From Cardiocondyla obscurior (Eukaryota; Arthropoda; Insecta; Hymenoptera; Formicidae): DNA of 64,000 nt. Location of the stretch: the NCBI RefSeq assembly GCF_019399895.1, contig NC_091870.1, positions 5,997,001 to 6,061,000 on the forward strand, in the 5' to 3' direction. Below the pieces are notes generated by a model, which worked only from the letters and a program-made list of their open reading frames with translations, was not told the origin of the DNA and searched no databases. The translations under genes and the position numbers were made by a program. Positions 50,701 through 60,502 of the stretch are shown here, piece by piece (position 1 is the stretch's first letter; each line of letters starts with the position of its first letter).

Positions 50701-53700
50701 GCATATAACACATTGCGCAGCAGTTTTGGAGGAATGTCCTAACAAATGTGGAGTTTACATTCCGCGCAGAAATCTAGAAATACATGAGAAAATGTGCAAC
50801 AAGAGAACGTCGTTAAAAGTCAGCCAAATTAAAGACATTCAAGATTCGGTGTGGAAAGAAAAGGTTTTCTCGATATTAACATTATTGCGTTTAGCTATCG
50901 ATCAGGGAGAAAAGGAACGGATCCGTTTGCAGGACGATTTGTCCAGAAATTTGAGCTTACTGCATTCTCAGCAGGAATCCCTCGCCACGTTGCGATTGAA
51001 TATCGAAGAAATAGTCGGAGAATCTCGGAATAATCACGCGGCGCTGTGTCGTAGGTTGAACAGTCTGGAGATGATTACCGACGATATGCAGCATTGCACT
51101 ACTTTGAATTTACGACAGATCTCCGAGCAACTGAAATTATTGGAAGGAGAATTGTCCGATGACCAGAGCAAGAACGTGTGCGCGCCAAACGATTTCTTTC
51201 AAGAATTAAAAGTTTTAAAAACATTCGTCGCTAAGGAAAGTATACGCGCGAGCGATGTATGGCAAGAACACTCGCAGCATGTCAACGATTTGAAACTGGA
51301 ATTGGAAATGAGATGTAAAGACACGAATGAATTAATATTTAAACACGATACTTTGGCAGAGAAGATAAACAGCTTGACGGGCGAAATTCAAAGTTGTGCC
51401 GACAGCGCGGCGAAACGAAAATCGGAAATAAAAGGTCTCAAATTTCAAATGAAGGAGAATCTAAAATATCTCGAAGAGTTAATTACAGAAAGCTGCAGAC
51501 CAGAACCGTCGTTGAGTTCATGTTCTTGCGAAAATATGGAAATTGCCTCGACAAATGGTCGTATAATATGGCGAATTGATCGTTACAAAGAAAAAATGAA
51601 CGAGGCAAAGGAGAGCGATAGCATTTTCTACAGTCCGATATTTTATAACAAGGAGTACGGTTACACCTTAAGAATGGAATTGTTTTTAAACGGTAAAGGG
51701 CAGTGGAAAGATCGTCACGTTATTGGATGTTTGCGGGTTGAGAGTGGAAAATGGGATCCCTTGCTGGATTGGCCGTGTGTTCTCAGAGCCGTCGTGCTTT
51801 TACGAGACCAGGATAATCCGGCAAATGACGTCAGGAAAATCGTGAAGACTATCGCTCGAGATAGAGATAATTCGAACCCTGATAAAGAATCTGGGCTGTA
51901 CATGTTTATTCCCTATACTACGTTGAGCAGATACCCTGGTTATACGAAGAATAACGTTATGTTTTTAGATATACAAGTGAAAGATATAAAAACAAGTGCT
52001 TCGACAATGTCATTAGCACTTTAATCAACTGTTAATTTTAATGAACTGTTACTTCAATATTTCTAAATAACAATGACAAAACGGACGATAATAAAATAGT
52101 AATTACTTTAATATAAATATTATATTTATCAATATTATTTATACTACAAAATAATCTTGACGATAAATTTAATTAAAATGATACTTCAGGTTTAATCTTC
52201 ATTATATTTATTTTGTATGTTTGCAGTTGGGAATTTATGTCGTATATTATCTCGATTATACCGTTGGCGGGGCATGGTGGATAATTGTTTTGTATCTAAT
52301 GCAAATCGCCGCCGTGTTTGCGGTCCGTGGACGCCCGCACACCGGCGAGGCAGTCGTTGTCGAATTATTCCCACCAACCGGGCGGTGCATCAGGTACTGG
52401 GCTGGTCCTCTTCTCTCCTTTACGTGGAACGTTATTCTTCCTGTCACCTTGATGGTAAGATAATTTTTATTTCACCCAATAAAGCTGTTAAGTCGCAATC
52501 ACGGTATGACGCATCATTATTGTACCCTTTAGGTTTTAAGTATCACAATATTCAAGAGCAGCGACTTCCGAGAACTGTATTCTTATCGTCGTACAAGTAA
52601 GGATTATTGGGCCGTGTGGGCAAGGCAACTCGGGGCGGCAATTCAGCTGACACCGATTCTCATTATACCGGCAGTGGCTGTCATACAAACTTGTCGATAT
52701 TTGAATAGCGGGCCACCAGATATATTTGACGTAAGTATTCTTGCTAAGTTTTAAATATTTTATTATTGCTGCAAAATTTGCGCGCATTAATAAAAATATA
52801 TTATAAAATAAACTGTTGTTTAAAAATCATTGTGAACGACATGGCGGAAATAAGGCTTATAATTAGATTTCTACATATAATTGCTTGTGTGTGTTTTTTT
52901 TTTTTTTTTTTATAAATATGTATTCATATCAGCGCATTTTTTAATTTACATTGGATGTTACATAACGATTGCGTTATCTCGAGCATAAAGAGCGAGTTAA
53001 ACTGCATAGAAGTTCTGTCATTTTTTTAAATAACTAATGAGATATTAATAAAAACCTGTGAAAAATTATTTATTCAGCTTAATCCATTTTTATTTATACA
53101 TGAGGGGCTAGTGTGTTAACACAGGCTACTAATTATTAACGAATTTTTTTCGCTATCTTTCTGTTCTTGCTAACGATAGAATGGACAGCAGGTGGAAGTA
53201 ACAATAAATCATTGTGAACAATGTAACGGCGTAAGTTTACATTAACAATATCTTTGCAATATGTATTAACGCGCTGTTTAATAATTATATATAGGTATAG
53301 TAAGTAAAAAATATGTAATAAGTATGCATATTGAGGGTATGTATTGTATTTTTGCAGAGAATTCAATTGCTGTATCGGCCACCACTTGAACCGGAAGATC
53401 CCCGCGACGCCCAGACTCAAATAGGAAACGAAACCGGTACCAGTTTGCATGGGAACGGAATTTTACCCACTGCTACCACAGAAATACCATTCGAGGATCC
53501 GCCACCGAAGTATACACCCCCACCGAGCTACACCACGGCGACTGGAGCACGGATCGCGAAGATGCTGCGACAGAGCTTCCGGCGGAGCGTGCGAAGGATT
53601 GCGAACGTGCTGGGAGAGAGTAGCGCGCCGCGACAAAGACCGGCGTTGCAGCCGCCACCGCCAGATTATGCGACCGTTCTGGTGGAGATGAACCAGAGCG

Positions 53701-54269
53701 GCACGCCAATATCGCATGACCACGTGGCGATTCATATCATGTCGGAGCCGCGGCCCGACGTGACAAATACCAGTGGTAGCCGGCACGGTATGGATACCTC
53801 GGTGATTGAACGTTGTCATCGACCGAACACGATCGATCGCTCCAGCAGAATTGGCATCGCGGAGAGATCGCGCGTGATCGAACGCACTCACTCGACGATC
53901 GACCGTGGTCGCCGATCGTGTGCAAACATCACCGCGCAGCACGCTCTGTCCGGTTCGAATCTGACAGCTGCCGACGTAGCGAATCTATTGCGCAGTAGTA
54001 TACGCAGAGGCACTGTAAGAACGCACCAGTCCCTTCGCAGAAGCTTCTGCCACGAGGAACCGACGACGGCGGCATCCGTCGAGAATCTAGTCGAGGCCGC
54101 CGCGCCTATCGGCGAGGACTCCCTGATCCTATCGAAGGACGCGTCTCTAGTCTCCGGCGAACAGGTCGATGACCGCGGTCGCCGCGACGGCAGTGGCCAC
54201 AACAACGGTAACGACAGCGATGAGAAAAAGACTGCAAGCGAAATGGAGAATTCCGTTTCTGTGATATAG
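17096..54269 (+). CDS. bdg: bedraggled-like SLC6-family membrane protein
   Basis: Coding exons 17096-18102, 23244-24227, 47437-47615, 48366-48582, 48764-49017, 49158-49378, 49513-49669, 49761-50041, 50122-50253, 52227-52454, 52533-52730, 53358-54269. All borders are GT/AG with matching phase; the sum is 4770 nt (1589 aa). Residues 1-690 are hydrophilic and disordered, about 691-1286 form the twelve-segment SLC6 core, and 1287-1589 are a cytoplasmic tail. Family signs are WPHALSS before TM1, GxxN/RF in TM1, a long loop 2 with an N-T-T glycosylation sequon, and VSPFWAVLF before TM8. The long N-terminus and divergent core match the Drosophila orphan SLC6 gene bedraggled, linked to planar polarity. 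Key Na+-site residues are changed, so ordinary transport is doubtful. An intronless TRAF gene is nested in the intron 50254-52226. The gene symbol is by resemblance. Confidence 0.85.
18103..23243. other. bdg intron between coding exons 1 and 2
   Basis: 5.1 kb without a supported coding exon. It contains poly(A) tracts, a short repeated motif at 19725-19757 and 21153-21181, a CACGTG-centred near-palindrome at 20627-20648, and a GC/CpG-rich block at about 22118-22860 just before coding exon 2. It ends at the acceptor tgcttttcag (23243). Confidence 0.6.
22118..22860. promoter_or_regulatory. Intronic CpG-rich block, possible alternative promoter
   Basis: A stretch of about 740 bp with high GC and frequent CpG lies 380 bp upstream of coding exon 2. 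Long open frames occur on both strands, which indicates composition and not coding. A donor-like site lies at 22854 only weakly, so an alternative first exon is a possibility, not a call. Confidence 0.25.
23244..24227 (+). CDS. bdg: bdg coding exon 2: GC-rich low-complexity region
   Basis: It completes codon 336 and encodes residues 337-663. After an acidic start around SEVDWSWVEEVDY it is dominated by Ala, Gly, Ser, Thr and Arg, with an acidic run (GEDDDDEA) and a Ser/Gly/Thr-rich end. Codons strongly prefer G or C at the third position, unlike the transporter exons. Its borders (acceptor 23243, donor 24228) are in phase with both neighbours, supporting it as real coding sequence. No domain is recognised; it is probably intrinsically disordered cytoplasmic tail. 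Confidence 0.75.
35643..35720. ncRNA. Candidate miRNA-like hairpin
   Basis: The arms aggcagatatggcgtt (35645-35660) and aacgccatatctgcct (35703-35718) are exact reverse complements, extended at the base by two G-U pairs. An inner ggcggc/gccgcc pairing follows after an asymmetric internal loop. The total of about 75 nt fits a pre-miRNA or a degenerate inverted-repeat element. I do not recognise the arm sequence as a known miRNA. Confidence 0.3.
38698..38742. repeat. A-tract/(TA)n/T-tract palindrome
   Basis: About thirteen A, then seven TA units, then about eighteen T. The whole 45-bp stretch is self-complementary and could extrude as a cruciform. It is simple sequence in the large bdg intron. 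Confidence 0.85.
44363..44384. repeat. Perfect 22-bp palindrome
   Basis: The half-site taagactgcga is followed immediately by its exact reverse complement, with no loop. A long perfect dyad of mixed composition is unusual by chance. It is in the large bdg intron. Confidence 0.8.
47311..47369. repeat. Long T-rich tract before the transporter exons
   Basis: About 59 bp almost entirely T, ending 67 bp before the acceptor at 47436. It is much longer than a normal polypyrimidine tract and probably a slippage-prone homopolymer. Confidence 0.8.
47437..54269 (+). CDS. bdg: bdg transporter core and C-terminal tail exons
   Basis: Ten exons encode residues 664-1589. TM1 (about 691-718) contains GLFNISRF at 708-715 where active SLC6 members have GxGNxWRFP. 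The TM6 region reads NEVFLTWG in place of the usual QIFFSLG. TM8 ends FGIAQQ (1095-1100) where active transporters have a D-S or T-S pair that binds Na+. After TM12 the tail has PPKY (1335-1338), PPSY (1341-1344) and PPDY (1387-1390), potential WW-domain ligands. Two poly(A) signals follow, AATAAA at 54749-54754 and 55231-55236. The 750-bp intron 47616-48365 and the 627-bp intron 52731-53357 contain only AT-rich or homopolymer sequence. Confidence 0.85.
50615..52024 (+). CDS. Intronless TRAF-type zinc finger and MATH-domain adaptor
   Basis: One uninterrupted frame of 470 codons (469 aa) lies wholly inside the bdg intron 50254-52226 on the same strand. Two TRAF-type zinc fingers are near the N-terminus: C15-x2-C18-x11-H30-x3-C34 and C41-x3-C45-x11-H57-x3-C61. 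A long heptad-rich coiled coil follows (about 90-310), then a TRAF-C/MATH domain (about 314-456) starting NGRIIWRI and ending FLDIQVKD. There is no RING, so it should act as a trimeric adaptor and not as a ubiquitin ligase, in the manner of RING-less TRAF-like proteins. The ATG at 50615 was chosen because the finger follows directly; the frame extends upstream to 50426 but that part is unlike the family. AATAAA at 52090-52095 gives it its own poly(A) signal. Confidence 0.88.
   Translation: MSNNVHSVVRRSVPCYFCNEFLEEKYLTEHITHCAAVLEECPNKCGVYIPRRNLEIHEKMCNKRTSLKVSQIKDIQDSVWKEKVFSILTLLRLAIDQGEKERIRLQDDLSRNLSLLHSQQESLATLRLNIEEIVGESRNNHAALCRRLNSLEMITDDMQHCTTLNLRQISEQLKLLEGELSDDQSKNVCAPNDFFQELKVLKTFVAKESIRASDVWQEHSQHVNDLKLELEMRCKDTNELIFKHDTLAEKINSLTGEIQSCADSAAKRKSEIKGLKFQMKENLKYLEELITESCRPEPSLSSCSCENMEIASTNGRIIWRIDRYKEKMNEAKESDSIFYSPIFYNKEYGYTLRMELFLNGKGQWKDRHVIGCLRVESGKWDPLLDWPCVLRAVVLLRDQDNPANDVRKIVKTIARDRDNSNPDKESGLYMFIPYTTLSRYPGYTKNNVMFLDIQVKDIKTSASTMSLAL
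52090..52095 (+). terminator. Poly(A) signal of the nested TRAF gene
   Basis: AATAAA lies 66 nt after the TRAF stop codon and upstream of the next bdg exon. It supports the nested gene as an independent transcription unit. bdg pre-mRNA must pass over this signal without being cut. Confidence 0.6.
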
Positions 54270-55780
54270 ACTGATGTCGATCGGTCGTTGCATGCACGGC
54301 GCACGAACCCGGTATTTCGGATCCAGTGACTCCTGGCTAGCAATTTACCTCTCTTCAGACTGCAATTTTTATTTGTAATATGGACGGAGAAATAGTTTCG
54401 TTAACCGAAACCAACATCAGCATCATGTCGACTCGGTTCTCTTGCTTGGATCCCTTCGAAATTAGAACTTGAACGTTTTGCTCTCGTGCCTGAGCAATTG
54501 CGAATTGCACGCGCTTGTTACTACTCTGAAGTATTTTTGTGTTCTTATCGTATTTATTTCTTAATATGCGATACATATATATATATATATTATATATTTC
54601 TTTGTTATTAAACGTTTAGAGAAAGTAATTTTGCATAATATAGTCCGATGCACTTTAAATCTTTCGGACTTTGTCTTGTAATTTTCTTAACGTCAAAGCA
54701 AGGTATACGATTTTAATTCTATAATATACGCAGTTTTTTCTTAATGGAATAAATGCAGAATTTAATTACAGCTCGAAAGTAATTAAGTCATGTAAATATT
54801 TTGCCTTCTTTAATAAATAAGAAGAACTGTTGTTACTAATAAAAGTAGTACATACAGTAACCCGTGTCAGAGAATGTATTGGTCTTCTAATTCTTGCACT
54901 TTTTCCAGAGATTACGTGGAAAAGGAGCGATTGAATGAAATAGACTATTAAAAAATACAACCTCTCAGCTCTTCCGAAATTGAAGCCTAATTTCTTCAAG
55001 CTCGAGAACATTTAATAGCGATTAATTAATTCGCAATGATGAGAACTGTGCGGACGATATTTGCACGTACTCTTGTGTCATGATTAGTTCTGTAAATACA
55101 TATAGTAAGTAGACAAACTGTAATATTTTGTAAAATTATTATTTTTAATCGATTTACTACTCATATCATTGTCACAACGTGAAAATATATATATATAAAT
55201 ATCCATTCGATGTAATTAGCAAAAATTGCCAATAAAATGTGATGGCAAAAGTCTAGGAAACTTTCTGCCAGCGAAATAGCTTTATGGAGATACAGTTGAT
55301 AATATCTCGCTCGCAATTTCTGATCGACCTGTTTTCCAATCCGCTAACATATATATCGGCAGGCAGTTTGCTAGAATTACACGCCATATATCCATGTGAT
55401 CCATCATTTTATATCAGTTAGAGTATGTAGATATTTTCATAAATTTTACTACTATACTTGACACTCACATCATCATAAACCACAATAAAGGTTTTACCTT
55501 CTTTTAAAGATTTAATTCTCAACGTTAAGCCAAAGGAAAAAAATTCAATACTTGAGTAAAAAAAAAAAAAAAAATTAAATACGTATCGATATATTAACAC
55601 AATTATACATGTATTAATTTTAGCTGTAATATGACGAATTGTGTATAGATTTTTGCTTTGTTATAACCAAAAATCCAAAACTGATATCGCTTCAAGCAAG
55701 AATAAAAAAATTTTTAATCCACAAAAGGAGGGAATATATTTATTATAAAAAAATATTTATTAAAAAAAAAAAGAGAGACC
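54270..55780. other. bdg 3' UTR and AT-rich flank
   Basis: No coding exon. AATAAA signals at 54749-54754 and 55231-55236 are candidate ends of the bdg mRNA. Short TA runs and an A-tract (55558-55574) occur. Confidence 0.5.
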
Positions 55781-55807
55781 CTCTCAAATCAATTTTACGT
55801 GACTCAC

Positions 55808-56092
55808 TGCGAACGAGAGGACACGCGGCCACGCGGAGAGCATCGGTTTCGAGACGAAGACGTCGAGGTATCTGCGTGTTGTTCTCTCACGGATTATCAT
55901 CGTGTACCTGTGTCTAGTGACATGCTGTGATTGGTCGACGCGTAGTTTCCCTAGCGCGCCGACCAATCACAGCACTCCATGGATCGCTTAATCGCGAGCT
56001 CGCAACGAACTACGTGACTCGTGTTCCTACTGCGTACGAGAGGACACGCGGTCACACGGAGAGTTCGAAACGAAGATGTCGAGGCATCTGTG
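55808..56092. repeat. Duplicated segment flanking a CCAAT inverted repeat
   Basis: A segment of about 65-70 bp at 55808-55876 recurs, diverged, at 56030-56092; both contain acgagaggacacgcgg and then a gtcgagg…atctg block. Between them an inverted repeat of 20 bp (55923-55942 and 55955-55974, one mismatch) surrounds a 12-nt loop. Each arm contains gattggt/accaatc, so two CCAAT boxes face each other. This resembles a promoter dyad or a decayed element. Confidence 0.65.
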
Positions 56093-56480
56093 CGTAATCT
56101 TAGCCTTCGCTTTACGTCGTAGCCCGTTTGTTGTGTCGAATTCGAGGATTTCACGGACGGGAGTGTTGTGGACTATCTCGCGAGTGTCTAGTGCGCGGAA
56201 GGATGACTCGACACGTGCTCTCTGAGAGGAGGAGGAGGCCCAGGAAGGGTATCCTGCCCCAGCGGAGCAACCTTTAGGTGAGAATTAATTCTTTTTTAAA
56301 ATTTGTCATTTTGTTAACTTAATTTTTATTTATTTTTATTAAAGAATCAAATACATATGCGTAATTTTTTTTGTTTGTTTAAACATTAACTACTTTCAGC
56401 ACGTCTACATTAATATTGTTTAATTTTATGTTACAGTCACCGGCAGAATTTTACAAGTCCGCTGAAGCTCATGCAGATTG
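55980..56480 (+). ncRNA. Possible spliced transcript, two short exons
   Basis: A GC-rich region ends in a strong donor (TTTAG/GTGAGA) after 56277. An acceptor (atgttacag) precedes a 44-nt exon, 56437-56480, which ends in another strong donor (GATTG/GTAAGT). No reading frame passes through both exons from an ATG without a stop, so this is either a non-coding RNA or the leader of a gene whose later exons I cannot see. The upstream CCAAT dyad would be its promoter. The start at 55980 is approximate. Confidence 0.3.
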
Positions 56481-58873
56481 GTAAGTCATGATTTTTGTTT
56501 TCATAGTTTGTAATTTGGTCTCTTGAATTGAGATCTTTTTGAAAAATAACGCACGCAAAGCGTGCACATGATTTGTTTCAGTTTAAATAAATGTTTAAAT
56601 GTATAATAATTCGAGAAAGTCAGCAGAATAAAGAATAAAAGTTAACAATTAATTTTATAGTCGTATATTTGGTTTACAGAAGTTAACAGACATAGATTAA
56701 ATCTAAAAGTGAGTTCACTATAGACATTATTTTTACAAACATATAAATATACTTAGTTACAAAAATAAATGGAATTTTTTTATTTCGATTTGCGAAGTTT
56801 CGTAATTGTGCTAAGTAACGTTTCGTAAAATACAATATAAATTACAATTGTTAAGTATGATACCATATCGTCGCAAAATTTTGTAATTCCTGTCGTTTGT
56901 AGGCTTACACATATTTTATATCGTGTATTATCTACGTTATTAAAGCTAGTATTATTAGTATCATTATTAGTACATATCGGTATCACCAGCAACGAATTTT
57001 TAACGTAACGTTAGAAAAGTCAAACGGTTCAAAAGTGTAATTCGTTGCGGATGAAACCGAGCCTAGTTGAACACATTTTCATATCTCTCCACAAATACAT
57101 CATTTTTAACCACGGACACATTATTACATCACATTATTACAAGTACAACTCAAAGAGATAAATAGAACAAATTTATTCAGCAAAAATATTAATATTTTAC
57201 ATTTACGTAAGCACTTATAATTTTCACATTAAGTTTTTCCCATTATTATAAAAGATTAAAACATGATTAACAACGTCCAGAATATTATAGTTTTTTGATA
57301 AAATTAACATAATATTAAATTAACGTTTACATGCATTTAAAGGATCAATTGGAAGACATTTAATAATCAATATTGAAAAGGAATAATTAAAAATAAAAGT
57401 AATAATTTTGTTTCAACGTCAAAATTAAAGTTTAAACGTAGTATACTAATCGGAACTTGTGGAGTACACAGCATTAAGATATTATTAATTACAAAGTCAT
57501 TTGCTTTAAAAATGTTATTGGCCCCATTCTGATTTTATTATTTATAATTTCTATAAAACTTTAATCGCGCTAACTGCAAAAAAATAAAGAGGAGAAATAG
57601 AATTTTAAATAATTTGAATAACTTTTATAGATATAATTAATCGAATGTAAGTGGCATTCGCTTCGTTTGTGTTTGACAATTTGTTCGCTTGATTCAATAT
57701 TACTCCGTTATTTTGATTTTCGCAATTAGATATTATGACTCAGCCCCACGAAAGACGAATTAGAACGCTGCTAATAATAGCAGGAGTATTTTCGACAAGT
57801 GCCCGAGTACAGAGTGTGTTTCAAGTCGTCATAACAAAATATTATATCAACTTCTTTGATCAAACGCGTTTCTTAGATATATACCGCCGATATATATTCA
57901 TTAAATCGTATCGTGTAAATAAACGTAAAGTTTCAACTAATATTACTAACTAAAGTACTTCCTTAAAATGAGAGATAACCAGCAAAAGCATGTTCTAGAT
58001 AATTATCTTGGTCTTAGTACGAAACATTCCCTTTACACTTTAAAACGTTGCTCATACAAGTATATCGTCATATCATACAAATTCGTATTACAATACAATC
58101 CTCGTTTCCATTTGCCTCAATTTGGGTTTCGCTGCAATTTGAGATCATTAATGTATCAGACGATCAATGGCGAGCGGAAGCAAGTCTATGAACACTGAGA
58201 ACTGTGGAACGTTAATTAACTATTAAATCCAATTATGCCACAGTAAGTTAAAATCAACATCGTCTCAAACACCTAAATATATAATCTTGAACAACACATC
58301 CTGTATAACAATTATTTTAAACTTTCATTCAACAATATTTTTAGCCTTTCGGTAAAATGTATTACAAAAATAATTTATTTTAATATTTGTGCAAGGTGAA
58401 AATTGACCTGTTACTTGTAGAAAGTTATTTTTCATTAAATTCTATATTATAAATTAAATTAGATGGCATCAAAAAGTTATTTAATGTTACGTTGCAATTA
58501 TTCGTATTATCGTTATCACTGCGAGATGTCGATGATAATCATTTGGTAAAACGTTGCTTCCTGATGCATTAATTAGAGACGCAGATACGGTAAATGTTAT
58601 CAGTAAGCTTGTCGTAAAGTTCGCAGTTTAATTTTTATATAATTTATATCAAAATCCGCGTGTTGCTGCCAATTTCAAGCACAAAAAAAAGAATTATTCG
58701 TGCGGAGGTACAAATCACTGTGTTCGACAATGCGCGTCGTAACAATTTTAAGTCTTTGTACTATTTTAGATTTACCATTATCTTTCTCTTACTCCCCCTG
58801 AATTAGAACTCACCGCCAAAAGCACGGTGCGGTCAGTGCGATAAATCGTCTGGCAGGATAAATAATTTCGTTA
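56481..58873. other. AT-rich DNA, probably including the Ras64B 3' UTR
   Basis: No supported coding exon on either strand. The right part lies directly after the minus-strand Ras64B stop codon (58874) and should be its 3' UTR; the length is undetermined. TTTATT (minus-strand AATAAA) occurs at about 57174. The short open frames near 57735 and 57968 are AT-rich and match nothing. Confidence 0.45.
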
Positions 58874-60502
58874 TTACAGCACGAAACATTTTTTCTTTCT
58901 ATTCTTGTCATAATTTGGCTTCAAAGGTGGCCGTTCTGACAGCTGAAACTTTCTGACGATTCGCACTAACTCGTGAAAGGCCTGGTCGACGTTCATTCGT
59001 AACTTAGCGCTGCACTCAATGTATGGAATCTTCAGTTGACGAGCCATCATTTGTGCCTCCTCAATTGACACCTAAAGTTATTAGCATTAATGAATTGTAT
59101 AGGAAAAAAAAAGGAAAAAACATGCGAAATTGCGATTATTGAAATAAAAATTAATCTGCTTACTTAATGACGACACTTACACTCCTTTGGCGATCTAAGT
59201 CTGCTTTATTTCCAACCATTAGCATAGGAAACTCGTCTCGATCTTTTACCCGAAGTATCTGTCGGTGAAACTTTAATATCTCGTCGAAAGAAGAGTGATC
59301 GGTGACGGCGAACACGAGAAGAAATCCTTCGCCGCTTCTCATGTATTGTTCGCGCATTGCACTGAATTCCTCCTGACCAGCAGTGTCCAATACTAAAACA
59401 TAGACACAGCTTTCTTATTAATTCTTACATTCATACAAAATTAGATTTAAATTAAACGTAAAAACGCAAACAATAAACGCTCCCCCCCCCAAAAAAAAAA
59501 ATATAATAAAAATCAATTTTTAAATAAGTATAAAATAATTTAATTCTTTTACTGTCAAGCTTGGCTGGCACATCGTCGATGACGCACTGCTTTATGTAGG
59601 AATCCTCAATTGTTGGATCATAATCGGTCACGAAATAACTCTGAAAAAAATATACAATGTTTATACTTATTTCAAAACTTGTTCAGAATATTTTATAATT
59701 ATTTTTCATGTATTTCGGATACAATGACATGTTTCGTATACCTATTCGCAATTTGTTTGAAACGCATTTTAATTAAAAAAAAAAAAAAAAAAGAGAATAG
59801 TGATTGTGGAGTAAAGGAAATTTTAATAGGGCCTCCCACGTTTGCCGATCGTCGGCAAATCGAGTTCTCGCACCTTGGCTTTCGACTTGCAGATATTACT
59901 GCCGTGTCGCGTTTCCCCTCTTCGCCGCCCCCTCGCAAGGGCACATGCTCGAGGTTTCGTCGGTCCCGTCGCGCCACGGCGCTGCCGCGTATATGACCAT
60001 ATATGACGATTGCGTACGCGCTGTGACATAATGCCTAACCCGTCAGATTGTTGTTTTCCTCCGCGACGCAGCGATATCTCGCTGATTTCGCGATTGCGCC
60101 CCTTCACCTCATTTCACTTTTGCCCATCGTCAAATCGCCAAATCACCTGCGACAAGAATCGGACGACGATAACGCGCGATAACCAAAACTTAATTCGGAA
60201 ATTTTAATTCGCATTTTAACGAGAGAGAAAAAAAACGGAGCGCGTATTTATCTCGTTTCTCCAGAAAATCGTGTGCTACGACAAAAGAAAAAAAGACAAA
60301 AAATTCGAGGAACCGAAATCGAGCGTCGATCGCGATTGACGCAAGGCTGTAAGCTCGCGGAATTGCGTCTTGACGATCATGGACGTGAGAAACTTACTTG
60401 GATAAATTGTATCGTGATCGCAGACTTCCCGACACCGCCACCACCCACAACGACGAGCTTGTAGGTCTGCACATAGCTCTGCTTGTCAGCGGCTCTCGAC
60501 AT
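58874..60502 (-). CDS. Ras64B: Ras64B / R-Ras-like small GTPase
   Basis: Exons 60502-60398, 59640-59553, 59392-59181 and 59071-58874 sum to 603 nt (200 aa) with consistent phases. Motifs in order: P-loop GGGGVGKS (20-27), switch I YDPTIEDSY (42-50), switch II DTAGQEE (67-73, with catalytic Gln71), NKAD (126-129) and ECSAK (154-158). The C-terminus is a Lys-rich stretch followed by the CAAX box CFVL. A terminal Leu predicts geranylgeranylation and plasma-membrane attachment. The effector loop and the MREQYMRSGEGFLLVF stretch are those of Ras64B (Ras2), the insect R-Ras/M-Ras type, which signals in adhesion and growth. The ten residues before the G domain (MSRAADKQSY) are a short extension. It is head-to-head with Asterix. 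Confidence 0.93.
59480..59500. repeat. C-tract followed by A-tract
   Basis: About ten C then about ten A in the second-to-third exon intron of Ras64B (minus-strand view: T then G). Simple sequence only. Confidence 0.8.

Noticed and set aside
57735..58198. Two open frames of 72 and 76 codons
   Set aside because: AT-rich, no homology, and probably inside the antisense Ras64B 3' UTR.
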